A stretch of DNA of 13,430 nt from Clostridiales bacterium (GTDB taxonomy: Bacteria > Bacillota > Clostridia > Lachnospirales > Lachnospiraceae), in NCBI GenBank assembly GCA_018369015.1, contig JAGZDD010000100.1:1-13430 (forward strand), given 5' to 3'. The notes under the pieces are model-generated. The model ran no database searches and had not been told where the DNA came from. It worked only from the letters and a program-made list of their open reading frames with translations. Below are positions 6,184-13,430 of this stretch, in pieces (position 1 is the first letter of the stretch; each line of letters starts with the position of its first letter). A program made the translations under genes and the position numbers.

Positions 6184-6873
6184 CTAATCTTCCATATATG
6201 ATTTATAACTGTATTTTTCTTTACCCCGGTTTCGGAAATTATAAGACAAGGTCATAAGACTTTCATCCAAATGAACATTCTTAACACATACATCATCAGA
6301 AACATGTAAATCTGTGGGCGCAAAATTCCAAATAGCCCGAATCCCCCACTCTTCTAACTGCTTTGCAATACTTCTCGCCTGCTTTTTCGGCACAGTCAGC
6401 GTTGCTACATGAATGTCTCGGGCTTTAATAAAGCTCTCTAACTCATCAACCATTTTGATCTCCACACCGCGGACGGCAAGGCCCTCTAAACGGGGATTCA
6501 CATCAAAAATACCGATGACCTTAAAACCTATACGGTCAAAGTCGTAGTTCGCCAATGCCTGGCCAAGATTGCCGGCTCCAATAATAATCATATTCTGCGT
6601 TGTATCTAATCCAAGTATCTTGCCAATCTCATCGTGAAGATACTCTACATTATAGCCATAGCCCTGCTGCCCGAATCCACCGAAATTATTCAAATCCTGA
6701 CGAATCTGGGATGCGGTCACTTTCATACGGATACTCAGTTCCTTTGAAGAAATACGTACAACGTCGTTTTCCAAAAGCTCACCCAAATATCGGTAATATC
6801 TCGGCAGCCTTCGGATCACAGCAGATGATATTTCTCTTTCGCTCACAGATATGCACTCCCTTACTTCAATCAT
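6184..6873 (-). CDS. rex: Redox-sensing transcriptional repressor Rex
   Basis: Rex senses the NADH/NAD+ ratio and represses fermentation and respiration genes when NADH is low. The protein has the N-terminal winged-helix domain (ISSAVIRRLPRYYRYLGELL, then ISSKELSIRMKVTASQIRQDLNNFG) and a C-terminal Rossmann domain with the IIGAGNLGQALANY nucleotide loop, GIFDVNPR and the terminal FRNRGK. The ATG at 6873 gives 229 residues and follows GAGAGG at 9 bases. A GTG at 6844-6846, 9 bases after AGGGAG, would give 220 residues, nearer the usual Rex length, so the true start is uncertain. It stops at TAG. A consensus promoter lies upstream. I found no convincing TTGTGAA-N4-TTCACAA-type Rex operator in the promoter, so autoregulation is not shown. 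Confidence 0.96.
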   Translation of the reverse strand: MIEVRECISVSEREISSAVIRRLPRYYRYLGELLENDVVRISSKELSIRMKVTASQIRQDLNNFGGFGQQGYGYNVEYLHDEIGKILGLDTTQNMIIIGAGNLGQALANYDFDRIGFKVIGIFDVNPRLEGLAVRGVEIKMVDELESFIKARDIHVATLTVPKKQARSIAKQLEEWGIRAIWNFAPTDLHVSDDVCVKNVHLDESLMTLSYNFRNRGKEKYSYKSYMED

Positions 6874-6920
6874 TTGCTAAAACCTCTCCCTCAAGCAGGG
6901 GAGCATAGCAGTTCATACTT

Positions 6921-6949
6921 ATTATAATGAATCGTTGTAAAATTGTCAA
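6921..6949 (-). promoter_or_regulatory. Consensus sigma-A promoter of rex
   Basis: On the minus strand TTGACA (6944-6949) and TATAAT (6921-6926) match the consensus exactly, with the ideal 17-base spacer. The predicted start is near 6914, leaving a leader of about 40 bases. Confidence 0.9.
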
Positions 6950-6987
6950 ACTTTCTTTTGAAAAACCATATCAAAGTCGACAATTTT
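6939..6987. promoter_or_regulatory. Widely spaced inverted repeat over the rex -35 region
   Basis: AAAATTGTC at 6939-6947 is the exact reverse complement of GACAATTTT at 6979-6987. Inside these, ACTTT (6950-6954) pairs with AAAGT (6973-6977). The left arm includes part of the rex -35. This could be a paired operator or a cruciform. It does not fit the Rex consensus. Confidence 0.4.
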
Positions 6988-7060
6988 TTTCATAAGGATA
7001 ATTACTTTTTTATGCATTTATTACATATTCGCATAACAATAATTCACTTTTGATATGAAC

Positions 7061-7293
7061 GTAACTATTCAGCCATGCGCCTTGTTATCGGCGGTGGGCA
7101 GCGTTAGCTGCGTAAATCCGAGATGCACGGCTGAATCGTTGTTACTATTCACGGCTTCGCCGAGAATAGTAACTTCGCAGGCTCATTTAGAGTTTTGCTT
7201 CGCGAAAAAGGAGCCTGCTCACTCCTGAATCACTGTCAGGCCTGGCTAATCAGCGAGTGATTAGCCAGGCTGTGAACAGTAACGAATAGTTAC
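7061..7293. mobile_element. MITE-like 233-base element with 10-base terminal inverted repeats
   Basis: GTAACTATTC at 7061-7070 and GAATAGTTAC at 7284-7293 are perfect inverted copies that bound a stretch without genes. Inside are four hairpins: ATTCAGCC/GGCTGAAT (7067-7074 with 7129-7136) around GCAGC-GTTA-GCTGC; GTTACTATTC/GAATAGTAAC (7141-7150 with 7164-7173) capped by CGGC-TTC-GCCG; GCAGGCTC/GAGCCTGC (7177-7184 with 7211-7218); and a 12-pair CCTGGCTAATCA stem (7241-7252 with 7258-7269). No protein is encoded and no clear target-site duplication is seen. It lies upstream of both divergent promoters, so it interrupts neither. The rest of the gap (6988-7060) is AT-rich with nothing recognisable. 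Confidence 0.6.
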
Positions 7294-7322
7294 TATAAAC
7301 GGGCAGAAACAGCAATCCCGGC

Positions 7323-7351
7323 TTTACTTATGCCTTTATAAATGATATGAT
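7323..7351 (+). promoter_or_regulatory. Probable promoter of the ABC-F gene
   Basis: TTTACT (7323-7328) and TATGAT (7346-7351) are 17 bases apart. Transcription would start near 7358, leaving a leader of only about 32 bases before the ATG. This leaves no room for the leader-peptide attenuators known for some antibiotic-resistance ABC-F genes. Confidence 0.65.
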
Positions 7352-7389
7352 AAATCATACGTGAATTATTACAGAAAGGTTGGATTTTT

Positions 7390-9390
7390 ATGATACTTTC
7401 ATGCCAAAACATTTCAAAATCCTTCGGCACTGATGAGGTGTTAAACAATATTTCATTTCACATAGAGGAACACGAAAAGGCCGCCATTGTCGGCATTAAC
7501 GGCGCAGGGAAATCGACCCTGCTTAAAATTATTACCGGGGAAATGCCCCCGGACGACGGCCAGGTAACGATTTCCAGAGGGAAAACTATGGGGTACCTCT
7601 CCCAGCTATCTACAGTATCTTCAGGAAATACGATTTATGATGAAGTCATGGAGGCCAAAAAGGATGTGATCGGCATTTACCACAAGATGAAGGCGTTAGA
7701 GCAGGAAATCCAAAATACTTCCGGCGATGAGCTTGAAGTAAAACTCAACAGCTACGCCCGTCTGACCCACGCCTATGAATCTGCGAATGGTTATGCCATT
7801 AACAGCGAAGTCACCGGAGTGCTTATTGGCCTTGGCTTTGATGAATCCGAATTTTCAAAAAAAGTTGATACCCTTTCCGGCGGCCAGAGAACCCGCGTGG
7901 CGCTTGGCAAGCTTCTGTTATCCAAACCGGATATTATCCTTTTGGACGAACCGACGAACCACCTGGATATGACCTCCATTGCATGGCTGGAAACATTCCT
8001 GAAAAGTTATAAGGGCGCTGTTATCATCGTTGCCCATGACCGGTATTTTCTTGATAAAATTGTAACAAAAATCATCGAAATCGACAATCATAAAGGCCAG
8101 GTTTTTACAGGCAATTATTCGGATTATGCAGCTAAGCGGGCCGCCTTGCGTGAAACCGCCTGGAAGGCATGGCAGAATCAGCAGCAGGAAATCAAACACC
8201 AGGAGGAGGTTATCGCAAAGCTAAAATCTTTTAACCGGGAAAAGTCGATTAAGCGGGCAGAAAGCAGGGAAAAAATGCTTGCCAAGGTGGAACGCCTTGA
8301 TAAACCTACTCAGGTCAATGCCTCAATGCATCTGGTGCTCACGCCCTCCACAGTCAGCGGCAGCGATGTTCTCATGGTCGACGGGCTTTCCAAAGCCTTT
8401 GGCAGCCGCCGTCTGTTTTCCCATGTCTGTATGGACATTAAGCGGGGTGAGCGTGTGGCCCTCATTGGAAATAACGGAACAGGAAAGACGACGATCCTAA
8501 AAATTATCAACGGGCTTATCCCGGCGGACAGCGGCGACATACGGCTGGGCGCTAAGGTACATATTGGTTATTATGACCAGGAGCACCAGCTTCTCTCCCC
8601 GGAAAAAACGATTTTCGAGGAGATTTCCGACGCCTATCCAACCCTTGATAATACCCGTATCCGGAATGTGCTGGCCGCCTTTTTATTTACCGGCGACGAC
8701 GTTTTCAAACGTATTAAGGAATTAAGCGGCGGCGAGCAGGGGCGCGTTTCTTTAGCCAAGCTCATGCTCTCGGACGCCAATTTTCTTATTTTAGACGAAC
8801 CGACGAACCACCTGGATATTGTATCCAAGGAAATTCTTGAAAATGCCATACGCAGCTATACGGGAACTGTGCTTTATGTTTCCCATGACCGTTACTTTAT
8901 TAACACAACCGCAACCAGAATTTTGGATCTGAGCGAAGGCGGGATTAAAAATTATCCGGGCAACTATGACGATTATCTTGAAAAGAAAGAAAATCCTGTC
9001 ACAGCCGGAACTAGCGGCGCATTTTCTTATGCCGGCGCGTCTTCCGCAGAGGGCAGCTTTGCCAAAGATAGGGCAGCTAAGCCAGCCGGCACAGGACAGG
9101 ACGGCCAAAGCAGCCAGGATTTTGTTCCTGTATCCGACGGAAAGGCCGATTACCAACGTCAAAAGGAGGAGGCTGCCCGCCAGCGCAAACGCCAAAATGA
9201 TATTGCAAAAATCGAGAAACGGATCGAAGCGATCGACAGCCGCATGGCAGAGCTCGACGGCCTTCTCGCACAAGAGGAGGTTTATACCGATGTCGCCCGC
9301 CTTATGGAAATCAACAAAGAGAAAACCGCTCTTGATGAAGAACTTTTAGAACTTATGGAAAAATGGGAAGAGCTTGAGAGCCAGGCATAA
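7390..9390 (+). CDS. ABC-F family ATPase, YdiF/Uup-like
   Basis: This soluble twin-ATPase protein is expected to bind the ribosome E site and modulate translation; it has no membrane segments. The first ATPase domain has Walker A GINGAGKST (35-43), signature LSGGQ (162-166), Walker B LLDEPTNHLD and the switch AHDRYF. An interdomain linker helix pair spans about 245-305. The second domain has GNNGTGKTT (360-368), LSGGEQ (445-450), LILDEPTNHLD and SHDRYF. A low-complexity segment (about 534-583) leads to a charged coiled coil (about 586-664), as in Uup and YdiF. At 666 residues it is close to Bacillus YdiF and longer than most resistance-type members, so a housekeeping role is likelier than antibiotic protection. 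The ATG follows an AAAGG-like site. It is the only plus-strand gene here. Confidence 0.93.
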   Translation: MILSCQNISKSFGTDEVLNNISFHIEEHEKAAIVGINGAGKSTLLKIITGEMPPDDGQVTISRGKTMGYLSQLSTVSSGNTIYDEVMEAKKDVIGIYHKMKALEQEIQNTSGDELEVKLNSYARLTHAYESANGYAINSEVTGVLIGLGFDESEFSKKVDTLSGGQRTRVALGKLLLSKPDIILLDEPTNHLDMTSIAWLETFLKSYKGAVIIVAHDRYFLDKIVTKIIEIDNHKGQVFTGNYSDYAAKRAALRETAWKAWQNQQQEIKHQEEVIAKLKSFNREKSIKRAESREKMLAKVERLDKPTQVNASMHLVLTPSTVSGSDVLMVDGLSKAFGSRRLFSHVCMDIKRGERVALIGNNGTGKTTILKIINGLIPADSGDIRLGAKVHIGYYDQEHQLLSPEKTIFEEISDAYPTLDNTRIRNVLAAFLFTGDDVFKRIKELSGGEQGRVSLAKLMLSDANFLILDEPTNHLDIVSKEILENAIRSYTGTVLYVSHDRYFINTTATRILDLSEGGIKNYPGNYDDYLEKKENPVTAGTSGAFSYAGASSAEGSFAKDRAAKPAGTGQDGQSSQDFVPVSDGKADYQRQKEEAARQRKRQNDIAKIEKRIEAIDSRMAELDGLLAQEEVYTDVARLMEINKEKTALDEELLELMEKWEELESQA

Positions 9391-9408
9391 GCCTGGCCCC
9401 AAGCTCTT
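9368..9408. terminator. Shared bidirectional terminator with the ABC-F stop codon in its loop
   Basis: GAGCTTG and GCCAGGC (9370-9386) pair with GCCTGGC and CAAGCTC (9391-9406) across a small AGA/CC internal loop, extended by two A-T pairs. The loop ATAA (9387-9390) contains the ABC-F stop codon. T-rich sequence follows on the plus strand, and a T-rich stretch follows within the ABC-F end on the minus strand. It serves both convergent genes. Confidence 0.8.
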
Positions 9409-9419
9409 TAAATTTAAAT

Positions 9420-10457
9420 CTACAAAGCTGCAATATCTGCCGTAAGCGCCCGCACATGCTCTTCCTTTGTCGCCCAGCTTGTGCAAAAACGCACCGCGCT
9501 TCTCTCCCCGTCCACATCACACCAAAATGAAAAGGCATATTTTTGCGCCAGGATTTCTCGCTGCCTGCGGTCCAGAATGGGAAACTGCTGGTTCGTCGGT
9601 GATTCAAACAAAAACGGAATGTTCTTTTTGCGAAAGGCAGCTTTGATTTCCATAGCCATAGCGACGGCATGTCTGGAAATTTCATTATACAGGCCATTTT
9701 CAAATAACGTTTCAAATTGCAGTCCTAAAAGCCGGCCCTTCGCCAGCATTGCTCCTCGCTGCTTCATAATATAGCGAAAATCCTTCTTCAGGCTTTCATT
9801 AGAAAGAATAACAGCCTCGCCAAATAAGGCACCGACCTTTGTTCCACCAATATAAAAAGCATCGCACAGCCCGGCAATATCTGTCATGGTCAGGTCATTT
9901 TCCTGTGAGGCCAGGCCATAGCCCAAACGAGCGCCGTCAATGTAAAGATATACATGATATTTTTGGCATACCTCCCATAACGCCGTCAATTCAGCTTTTG
10001 TATACAAAGTTCCGTTTTCCGTAGGAAAAGATATATATACAAGCCCCGGCTGAACCATGTGTTCATGGGTTTCATCATTAAAATGGCCGCAAATCACCGC
10101 CGCTACATCCTCAGCATAAAGCTTTCCGTCGCCCTTTCCCGGCACAGCCAGCACTTTGTGGCCCAACGCCTCAATAGCACCGCTCTCATGGACATTAATA
10201 TGTCCTGTCGCTGCGGCAATAGCCCCCTGGTGCGGGCGCAGCGCAGCAGCAATAACAACCGCATTGGCCTGGGTTCCTCCCACAAGAAAATGTACATCCA
10301 CATCCTCACGGCCACATTCCCGGCGGATATAGGCGCGGGCGCGGGCGCAAAATTCATCCTCGCCGTAGCCTGGCGTCTGGCAAAAATTTGTTTCTGCCAG
10401 GCGTTTTAGAATTTCGGTGCAGGCTCCCTCGCTGTAATCACATTCAAAACGTATCAT
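9420..10457 (-). CDS. Threonine-aldolase/beta-eliminating-lyase family PLP enzyme
   Basis: Fold type I PLP enzymes of this family typically split L-threonine or L-allo-threonine into glycine and acetaldehyde. The 345-residue protein shows VGGTQANA (phosphate-binding region), GHINVHESGAIEALGHK with the ring-stacking histidine (His86), LYIDGARLGYGL with the PLP-contacting Asp174 and Arg177, and the Schiff-base lysine in YIGGTKVGALFGEA (Lys207). The ATG at 10457 lies inside the end of the acyltransferase gene, overlapping it by 14 bases, with a GAAGG site about 12 bases upstream. An ATG at 10469 would abut that site and is less likely. The gene ends at TAG. The family call is firm; the preferred substrate cannot be read from sequence, and its coupling to lipid-type genes is unexplained. 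Confidence 0.9.
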   Translation of the reverse strand: MIRFECDYSEGACTEILKRLAETNFCQTPGYGEDEFCARARAYIRRECGREDVDVHFLVGGTQANAVVIAAALRPHQGAIAAATGHINVHESGAIEALGHKVLAVPGKGDGKLYAEDVAAVICGHFNDETHEHMVQPGLVYISFPTENGTLYTKAELTALWEVCQKYHVYLYIDGARLGYGLASQENDLTMTDIAGLCDAFYIGGTKVGALFGEAVILSNESLKKDFRYIMKQRGAMLAKGRLLGLQFETLFENGLYNEISRHAVAMAMEIKAAFRKKNIPFLFESPTNQQFPILDRRQREILAQKYAFSFWCDVDGERSAVRFCTSWATKEEHVRALTADIAAL

Positions 10458-11256
10458 GCTCAAACACATCCTTCATTCTTTTCTGAACTTCCTCACAAAG
10501 CCTTGTCGTTTCATCCTTTTTATTCCTTTTTGTATCTGGGTATACCGGGTCGAGAATATAAAGCCTCATCACAAGCTTTCGATGAAAGAAGCGCTGCAGC
10601 CCCTGAGGCTTTACATAACGGATCACATAGGGGATGACCGGCACATCGCAGTCGTAAGCCAGAAAAAAGGCTCCCCGCTTAAATCCCCGTATACCATTAT
10701 ACCTGGGATATAGCACCGCTTCCGGGTAAATATGGACAAGATTTCCGCGGTTTATATGCTCCGCTAAAGCCTTATGCATTTTTCTGAAAGGCCGCACCCG
10801 CTCCGGCAGCGGAACGCCGCCTAAAATACGGATCAAATGCCGCACCACAGGCATGCAAAAATTGGATTCCAGCGTGGGAATACATATTCTTCGCCGGTTC
10901 ATATGACACGCCACAATGCCGCAATCCAGCATATGGACATGGTTGCACACGGTAACACCCCTTTTCGGGAGAGCCTTAAGCTTTTCTTTGCCAATAACCC
11001 TAAGCCCGAAAAATATTTTAAAAATTACCGGGCCGAAAATATAAATCACCCACCGCAGAGTGATATTCAAAATTTGGAAAACAGGCCCCTTCGGGAAAAA
11101 ATTATAACTTTCCGGCGTCGTAAAATGCAGCGGCGTCCACATTTTCACAATGTGCTCCGTATCGCTGTTCACCAAATGGCTCTCGCTGCCCGGAATGTAT
11201 TTCTGCGCGTCCGCCTTCTGATGCCTGCCATTTTTTATATAAGCTTTGTCCGCCAT
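10444..11256 (-). CDS. PlsC-family 1-acylglycerol-3-phosphate acyltransferase-like protein
   Basis: The family moves acyl chains to lysophosphatidate or related acceptors at the inner face of the membrane. The 270-residue protein has the catalytic H-x4-D (His106 to Asp111 in CNHVHMLD), the acceptor-binding YPEA motif (177-180; FPEG in most PlsC proteins) followed by GFKRGAFFLA, and a late VIPYVIRY strand. A hydrophobic stretch around residues 60-84 could anchor it to the membrane. The chosen ATG overlaps the glycosyltransferase stop by one base (TGATG) and lies 5 bases after AGGAG; a GTG six bases upstream would merge with that site. The FPEG-to-YPEA change and the glycosyltransferase partner make an acceptor other than ordinary lysophosphatidate possible. 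Confidence 0.85.
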   Translation of the reverse strand: MADKAYIKNGRHQKADAQKYIPGSESHLVNSDTEHIVKMWTPLHFTTPESYNFFPKGPVFQILNITLRWVIYIFGPVIFKIFFGLRVIGKEKLKALPKRGVTVCNHVHMLDCGIVACHMNRRRICIPTLESNFCMPVVRHLIRILGGVPLPERVRPFRKMHKALAEHINRGNLVHIYPEAVLYPRYNGIRGFKRGAFFLAYDCDVPVIPYVIRYVKPQGLQRFFHRKLVMRLYILDPVYPDTKRNKKDETTRLCEEVQKRMKDVFEHDTF

Positions 11257-12416
11257 CAGCACTCCTTTGCAGGGCAGATTTCCTGCTCCTGACGACTTTC
11301 TATAATTGCATCTTCAAACATAGTCTCCATTTGCCGGACGCAATAATCGAGAGAATACTTTTTCCCGTGCTCACTGTATGCAAACTCCATACGCCTGCGC
11401 TCCTGCTCGTTTTCAATCCAGTAATCAATCCGGCGGGCCAGATCGTCGCTGTTCCCGGCCTCAAAAAGGCTCTGCTCGCACAGGGCAAATTGAGGCGTCG
11501 CTGATTTCGGGCTGTTGGCAATTACTGGCACAAGACCGCTTGAAAATGCTTCAATGCAGGAAATCGCTTCAATCTCTGCATCTGCGGCGTGGACATACAA
11601 GTCACTCATGGCAATAACATTTAAAAGCTCGTTATGGGTGTAGAACCGGATTCTCGGCGGATTTTTAAGCCTTCGCCCCCGCCTGCGCAGCGCCCGGTAT
11701 TTTGGCCCCTGTCCGGCAAGCAGCAGTTGTATGTTATCGCTGTATTTTGACTTCTTTACAGCATCGATAAGTACATCCTGACGTTTTTCATTGGAGAGCC
11801 GTCCAATCATCAAAATCACAAATTTCCCCAAAAGCTCGGGCGTCTTTTCTTTTTTCCGATAGACAAAATCCTCATCCACACCATTAGAAATCACATGTAG
11901 CTTGGCCGTATAGCCATTTTCCCGAAGCTGCCCTGCAATAAATTCACTTGGACAGTGAATATGGGAAAATTTATTAAAAAAGTTTTCCCGGAACATATAA
12001 TAAAGGCCCCGGTTCACCTGCTTCATACGCCCCATATGCAGTGTATAGGTTATATTTTCTGGCTGCACATGAAAGGCCGCGGTACAAGGCACTGAAAGCT
12101 CCCTGGCAATGCGAAGGCCAACGCTTGATAGATGAAACGGCATAATAAAATGGACAATATCCACTTCCTGCATCGCTTCCCGGAGTACCTTTTTATTCGC
12201 CCGTGCAATCACCATTCCCTGAGAATGGACGATATGGCGCACCACCGGCGTCATAAAAATTTCTTTGACAACATACTTATTTTTTCCCGGTTTTCCTGTA
12301 CTCACGACAAAAACCTCGTGCCCATGTTTTGTGAGCGTATCCGCCAGACGCCTGGCAGTCATGGTCGTACCGTTATTGTCATTGTCAAACTGGTCAATTA
12401 CCAATAATATTTTCAT
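11256..12416 (-). CDS. GT4-family glycosyltransferase
   Basis: This GT-B fold enzyme transfers a sugar from a nucleotide donor. The N-terminal acceptor domain starts MKILLVIDQFDNDNNGTTMTARRLAD, with the glycine-rich acceptor loop. The C-terminal donor domain has ISNGVD, VILMIGRLSNEKRQDVLIDA and LLLAGQGP, and the GT4 E-x7-E pair at Glu281 and Glu289, followed by FSSGLVPVIA. Its 386 residues are normal for GT4. The layout, with HFIMPFHLSSVGLRIARE and FHVQPENI in the first domain, resembles diacylglycerol glycosyltransferases, but that is only a suggestion. The ATG at 12416 is 8 bases after GGGAGG and about 20 bases from the predicted transcript start. It is the first of three overlapping genes, and the PlsC partner supports a glycolipid or envelope role. 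Confidence 0.9.
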   Translation of the reverse strand: MKILLVIDQFDNDNNGTTMTARRLADTLTKHGHEVFVVSTGKPGKNKYVVKEIFMTPVVRHIVHSQGMVIARANKKVLREAMQEVDIVHFIMPFHLSSVGLRIARELSVPCTAAFHVQPENITYTLHMGRMKQVNRGLYYMFRENFFNKFSHIHCPSEFIAGQLRENGYTAKLHVISNGVDEDFVYRKKEKTPELLGKFVILMIGRLSNEKRQDVLIDAVKKSKYSDNIQLLLAGQGPKYRALRRRGRRLKNPPRIRFYTHNELLNVIAMSDLYVHAADAEIEAISCIEAFSSGLVPVIANSPKSATPQFALCEQSLFEAGNSDDLARRIDYWIENEQERRRMEFAYSEHGKKYSLDYCVRQMETMFEDAIIESRQEQEICPAKEC

Positions 12417-12443
12417 ACAATTTTCCTCCCTGCCTAATGCAAC

Positions 12444-12472
12444 ATTTTACCATTGAATGGCGGGAGCGTCAA
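12444..12472 (-). promoter_or_regulatory. Promoter of the glycosyltransferase operon
   Basis: On the minus strand TTGACG (12467-12472) and TAAAAT (12444-12449) are exactly 17 bases apart, each one base from consensus. Transcription would begin near 12437, giving a leader of about 20 bases. Confidence 0.8.
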
Positions 12473-12511
12473 TTTATAAACGGACTGAAATCCCATAAAA
12501 TGCAGCAATTC

Positions 12512-12569
12512 GTTACTGTTTACAGAGTAACTGTGAACAGTAACGACTATTCTGTCATACTGTTACTAT
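12512..12569. repeat. GTTACT-family inverted repeat upstream of the glycosyltransferase operon
   Basis: A 13-base near-perfect stem pairs 12512-12524 with 12532-12544 (one T-G wobble) around the loop GAGTAAC. A further GTTACTATAA follows at 12562. The right half, TGTGAACAGTAACGA then GTTACTATAA, matches the right end of the 7061-7293 element (7271-7297), with different spacing between the two blocks. The left 20 bases match 1129-1148. It lies between the LysR gene and the operon promoter. The remaining bases of the gap (12570-12654) show nothing recognisable. Confidence 0.6.
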
Positions 12570-12654
12570 AAGATTGCAGCGGTTCATCCATATATCTAGT
12601 CAAAAAAATTGGAAACTCTATATGGCCGCCAGACATTTTCTTATGAAAAATCCG

Positions 12655-13430
12655 TTATTTCTGCGCACCAATCGCCCGCAGAAACCTCGTCATTGCAACA
12701 TTTTCCGCCTCCTCTGACCAGTATGCGCACCAATGGATATTCTTCTCTTTTTGCAGCGGCAGATAAGCAATATGCTCCTCACTAAAAATGCTGCCTTTAT
12801 CCATAATAGCAAAGCCCTTCCCCATAATCAGCCAATTATATAAGGTCAGATAGTCGGGAGCATAATGGACATTTGCGGGCACAATACCGTTGGCATGGCA
12901 CTGATTTAAAATATAGCTTGTAGCATTTGGAACAATGGACCATTTTACAAGAAGAAGATCCGCCCCCTGAAGTAATTGGAGACCCGGGGTTATAATACCG
13001 TCCTCTGCTATACCGGAAACGCAGTCCGATCCCATAAATGTCAAAGCTGCCGGATGATTTTTCCCCACAAGGGCATAGCTTTCCTTTGTTTCAAGCACCT
13101 TACAGCAAATATTCGGATAAATATTTCCGGGAAATTCCAGGGCAAAGGCCAAATCAAGCTCCCGGCTGTTAAGCTGTTCAAAAAGCCGTATATATGGACT
13201 GCCGATCACATCCATCTGAATATCTTTATTTTCCCTGCAAAAGCTGTCAATAAAATTTCTCAGGGAAGGGGTTATAAGATGCCCCTCCTGCACACCGACA
13301 GACAGCCGCATATGAAGCCCTCTCGAGGCATTGCGCACCTTTTCATAAAGCTCATGCTCTGCCTTCTGAACCAGGGGATAATGATTTAGAAGTGCCATTC
13401 CTGCATCCGTAAGGCGCACCTGGCGCTTAG
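12655..13430 (-). CDS. LysR-family transcriptional regulator, N-terminus missing
   Basis: The frame is open to the right edge. The first visible residues, KRQVRLTDAGMALL, are the end of the LysR winged-helix domain (family pattern RxxxLTxAGxxLL). The linker helix follows (to about residue 35 of the visible part), then a type 2 periplasmic-binding-like effector domain starting RLSVGVQEGHLITPSLRNFI. About 258 codons are present, so roughly 50 residues with the recognition helix lie outside the window. The GTG at 13417-13419 is only an internal valine codon, not a start. LysR proteins usually act on a divergent neighbour, which would lie to the right; the glycosyltransferase operon downstream on the same strand is a less likely target. 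The effector cannot be inferred. Confidence 0.9.
   Translation of the reverse strand, partial: KRQVRLTDAGMALLNHYPLVQKAEHELYEKVRNASRGLHMRLSVGVQEGHLITPSLRNFIDSFCRENKDIQMDVIGSPYIRLFEQLNSRELDLAFALEFPGNIYPNICCKVLETKESYALVGKNHPAALTFMGSDCVSGIAEDGIITPGLQLLQGADLLLVKWSIVPNATSYILNQCHANGIVPANVHYAPDYLTLYNWLIMGKGFAIMDKGSIFSEEHIAYLPLQKEKNIHWCAYWSEEAENVAMTRFLRAIGAQK

Noticed and set aside
6921..7000. Rex operator in the rex promoter
   Set aside because: No sequence close to TTGTGAA-N4-TTCACAA or TTGTTAA-N4-TTAACAA was found. The TTGT strings here occur as direct or widely spaced copies.
13417..13419. GTG as the start of the LysR gene
   Set aside because: The frame continues to the window edge with residues (KRQ) that fit the family, and the winged-helix domain is plainly incomplete.

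Overview
This window looks like a chromosomal segment of a Gram-positive anaerobe of class Clostridia, most likely Lachnospiraceae. That assignment is an inference from gene content and order (a nnr-alr-endoA run, the redox regulator Rex, a YdiF-type ABC-F protein), strong AGGAGG-like ribosome binding sites, AT-rich promoters close to the vegetative consensus, and moderate GC content. No search was run. No rRNA, tRNA, CRISPR array, transposase, integrase or prophage gene is visible. All genes lie on the minus strand except the ABC-F gene.

From right to left, which is the direction of minus-strand transcription: a LysR-family regulator enters from the right edge without its N-terminus (12655-13430). 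A 238-base gap follows, holding an inverted repeat and a near-consensus promoter. Next is a tightly overlapping three-gene unit: a GT4 glycosyltransferase, a PlsC-type acyltransferase and a threonine-aldolase-family PLP enzyme. It runs convergently into the plus-strand ABC-F gene, and the two share a hairpin terminator whose loop contains the ABC-F stop codon. Between the ABC-F gene and the divergent rex gene is a 516-base region. It contains a 233-base hairpin-rich element with perfect 10-base terminal inverted repeats, plus a promoter for each gene.

Downstream of rex, about 400 bases hold a strong hairpin and a folded stretch that leads into nnr, with two doubtful small ORFs. Then comes a colinear run: nnr (NAD(P)HX repair), alr (D-alanine for peptidoglycan), endoA (MazF-family RNase with no antitoxin next to it), a CNNM/CorC-type membrane protein interrupted by one in-frame amber codon, and yebC, which ends at a strong terminator. 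The first ~21 codons of another minus-strand gene run off the left edge.

The genes are mostly housekeeping: cofactor repair, wall precursor synthesis, RNA turnover, redox sensing and translation support. The glycosyltransferase-acyltransferase pair suggests membrane or envelope glycolipid synthesis. No complete new defence or mobile system is apparent. The less ordinary signals are the amber codon in the CNNM/CorC gene, a family of short GTTACT/GTAACT inverted repeats in nearly every larger intergenic gap, the folded leader of nnr whose G-U pairs form only on the nnr-sense strand, and the solitary EndoA.
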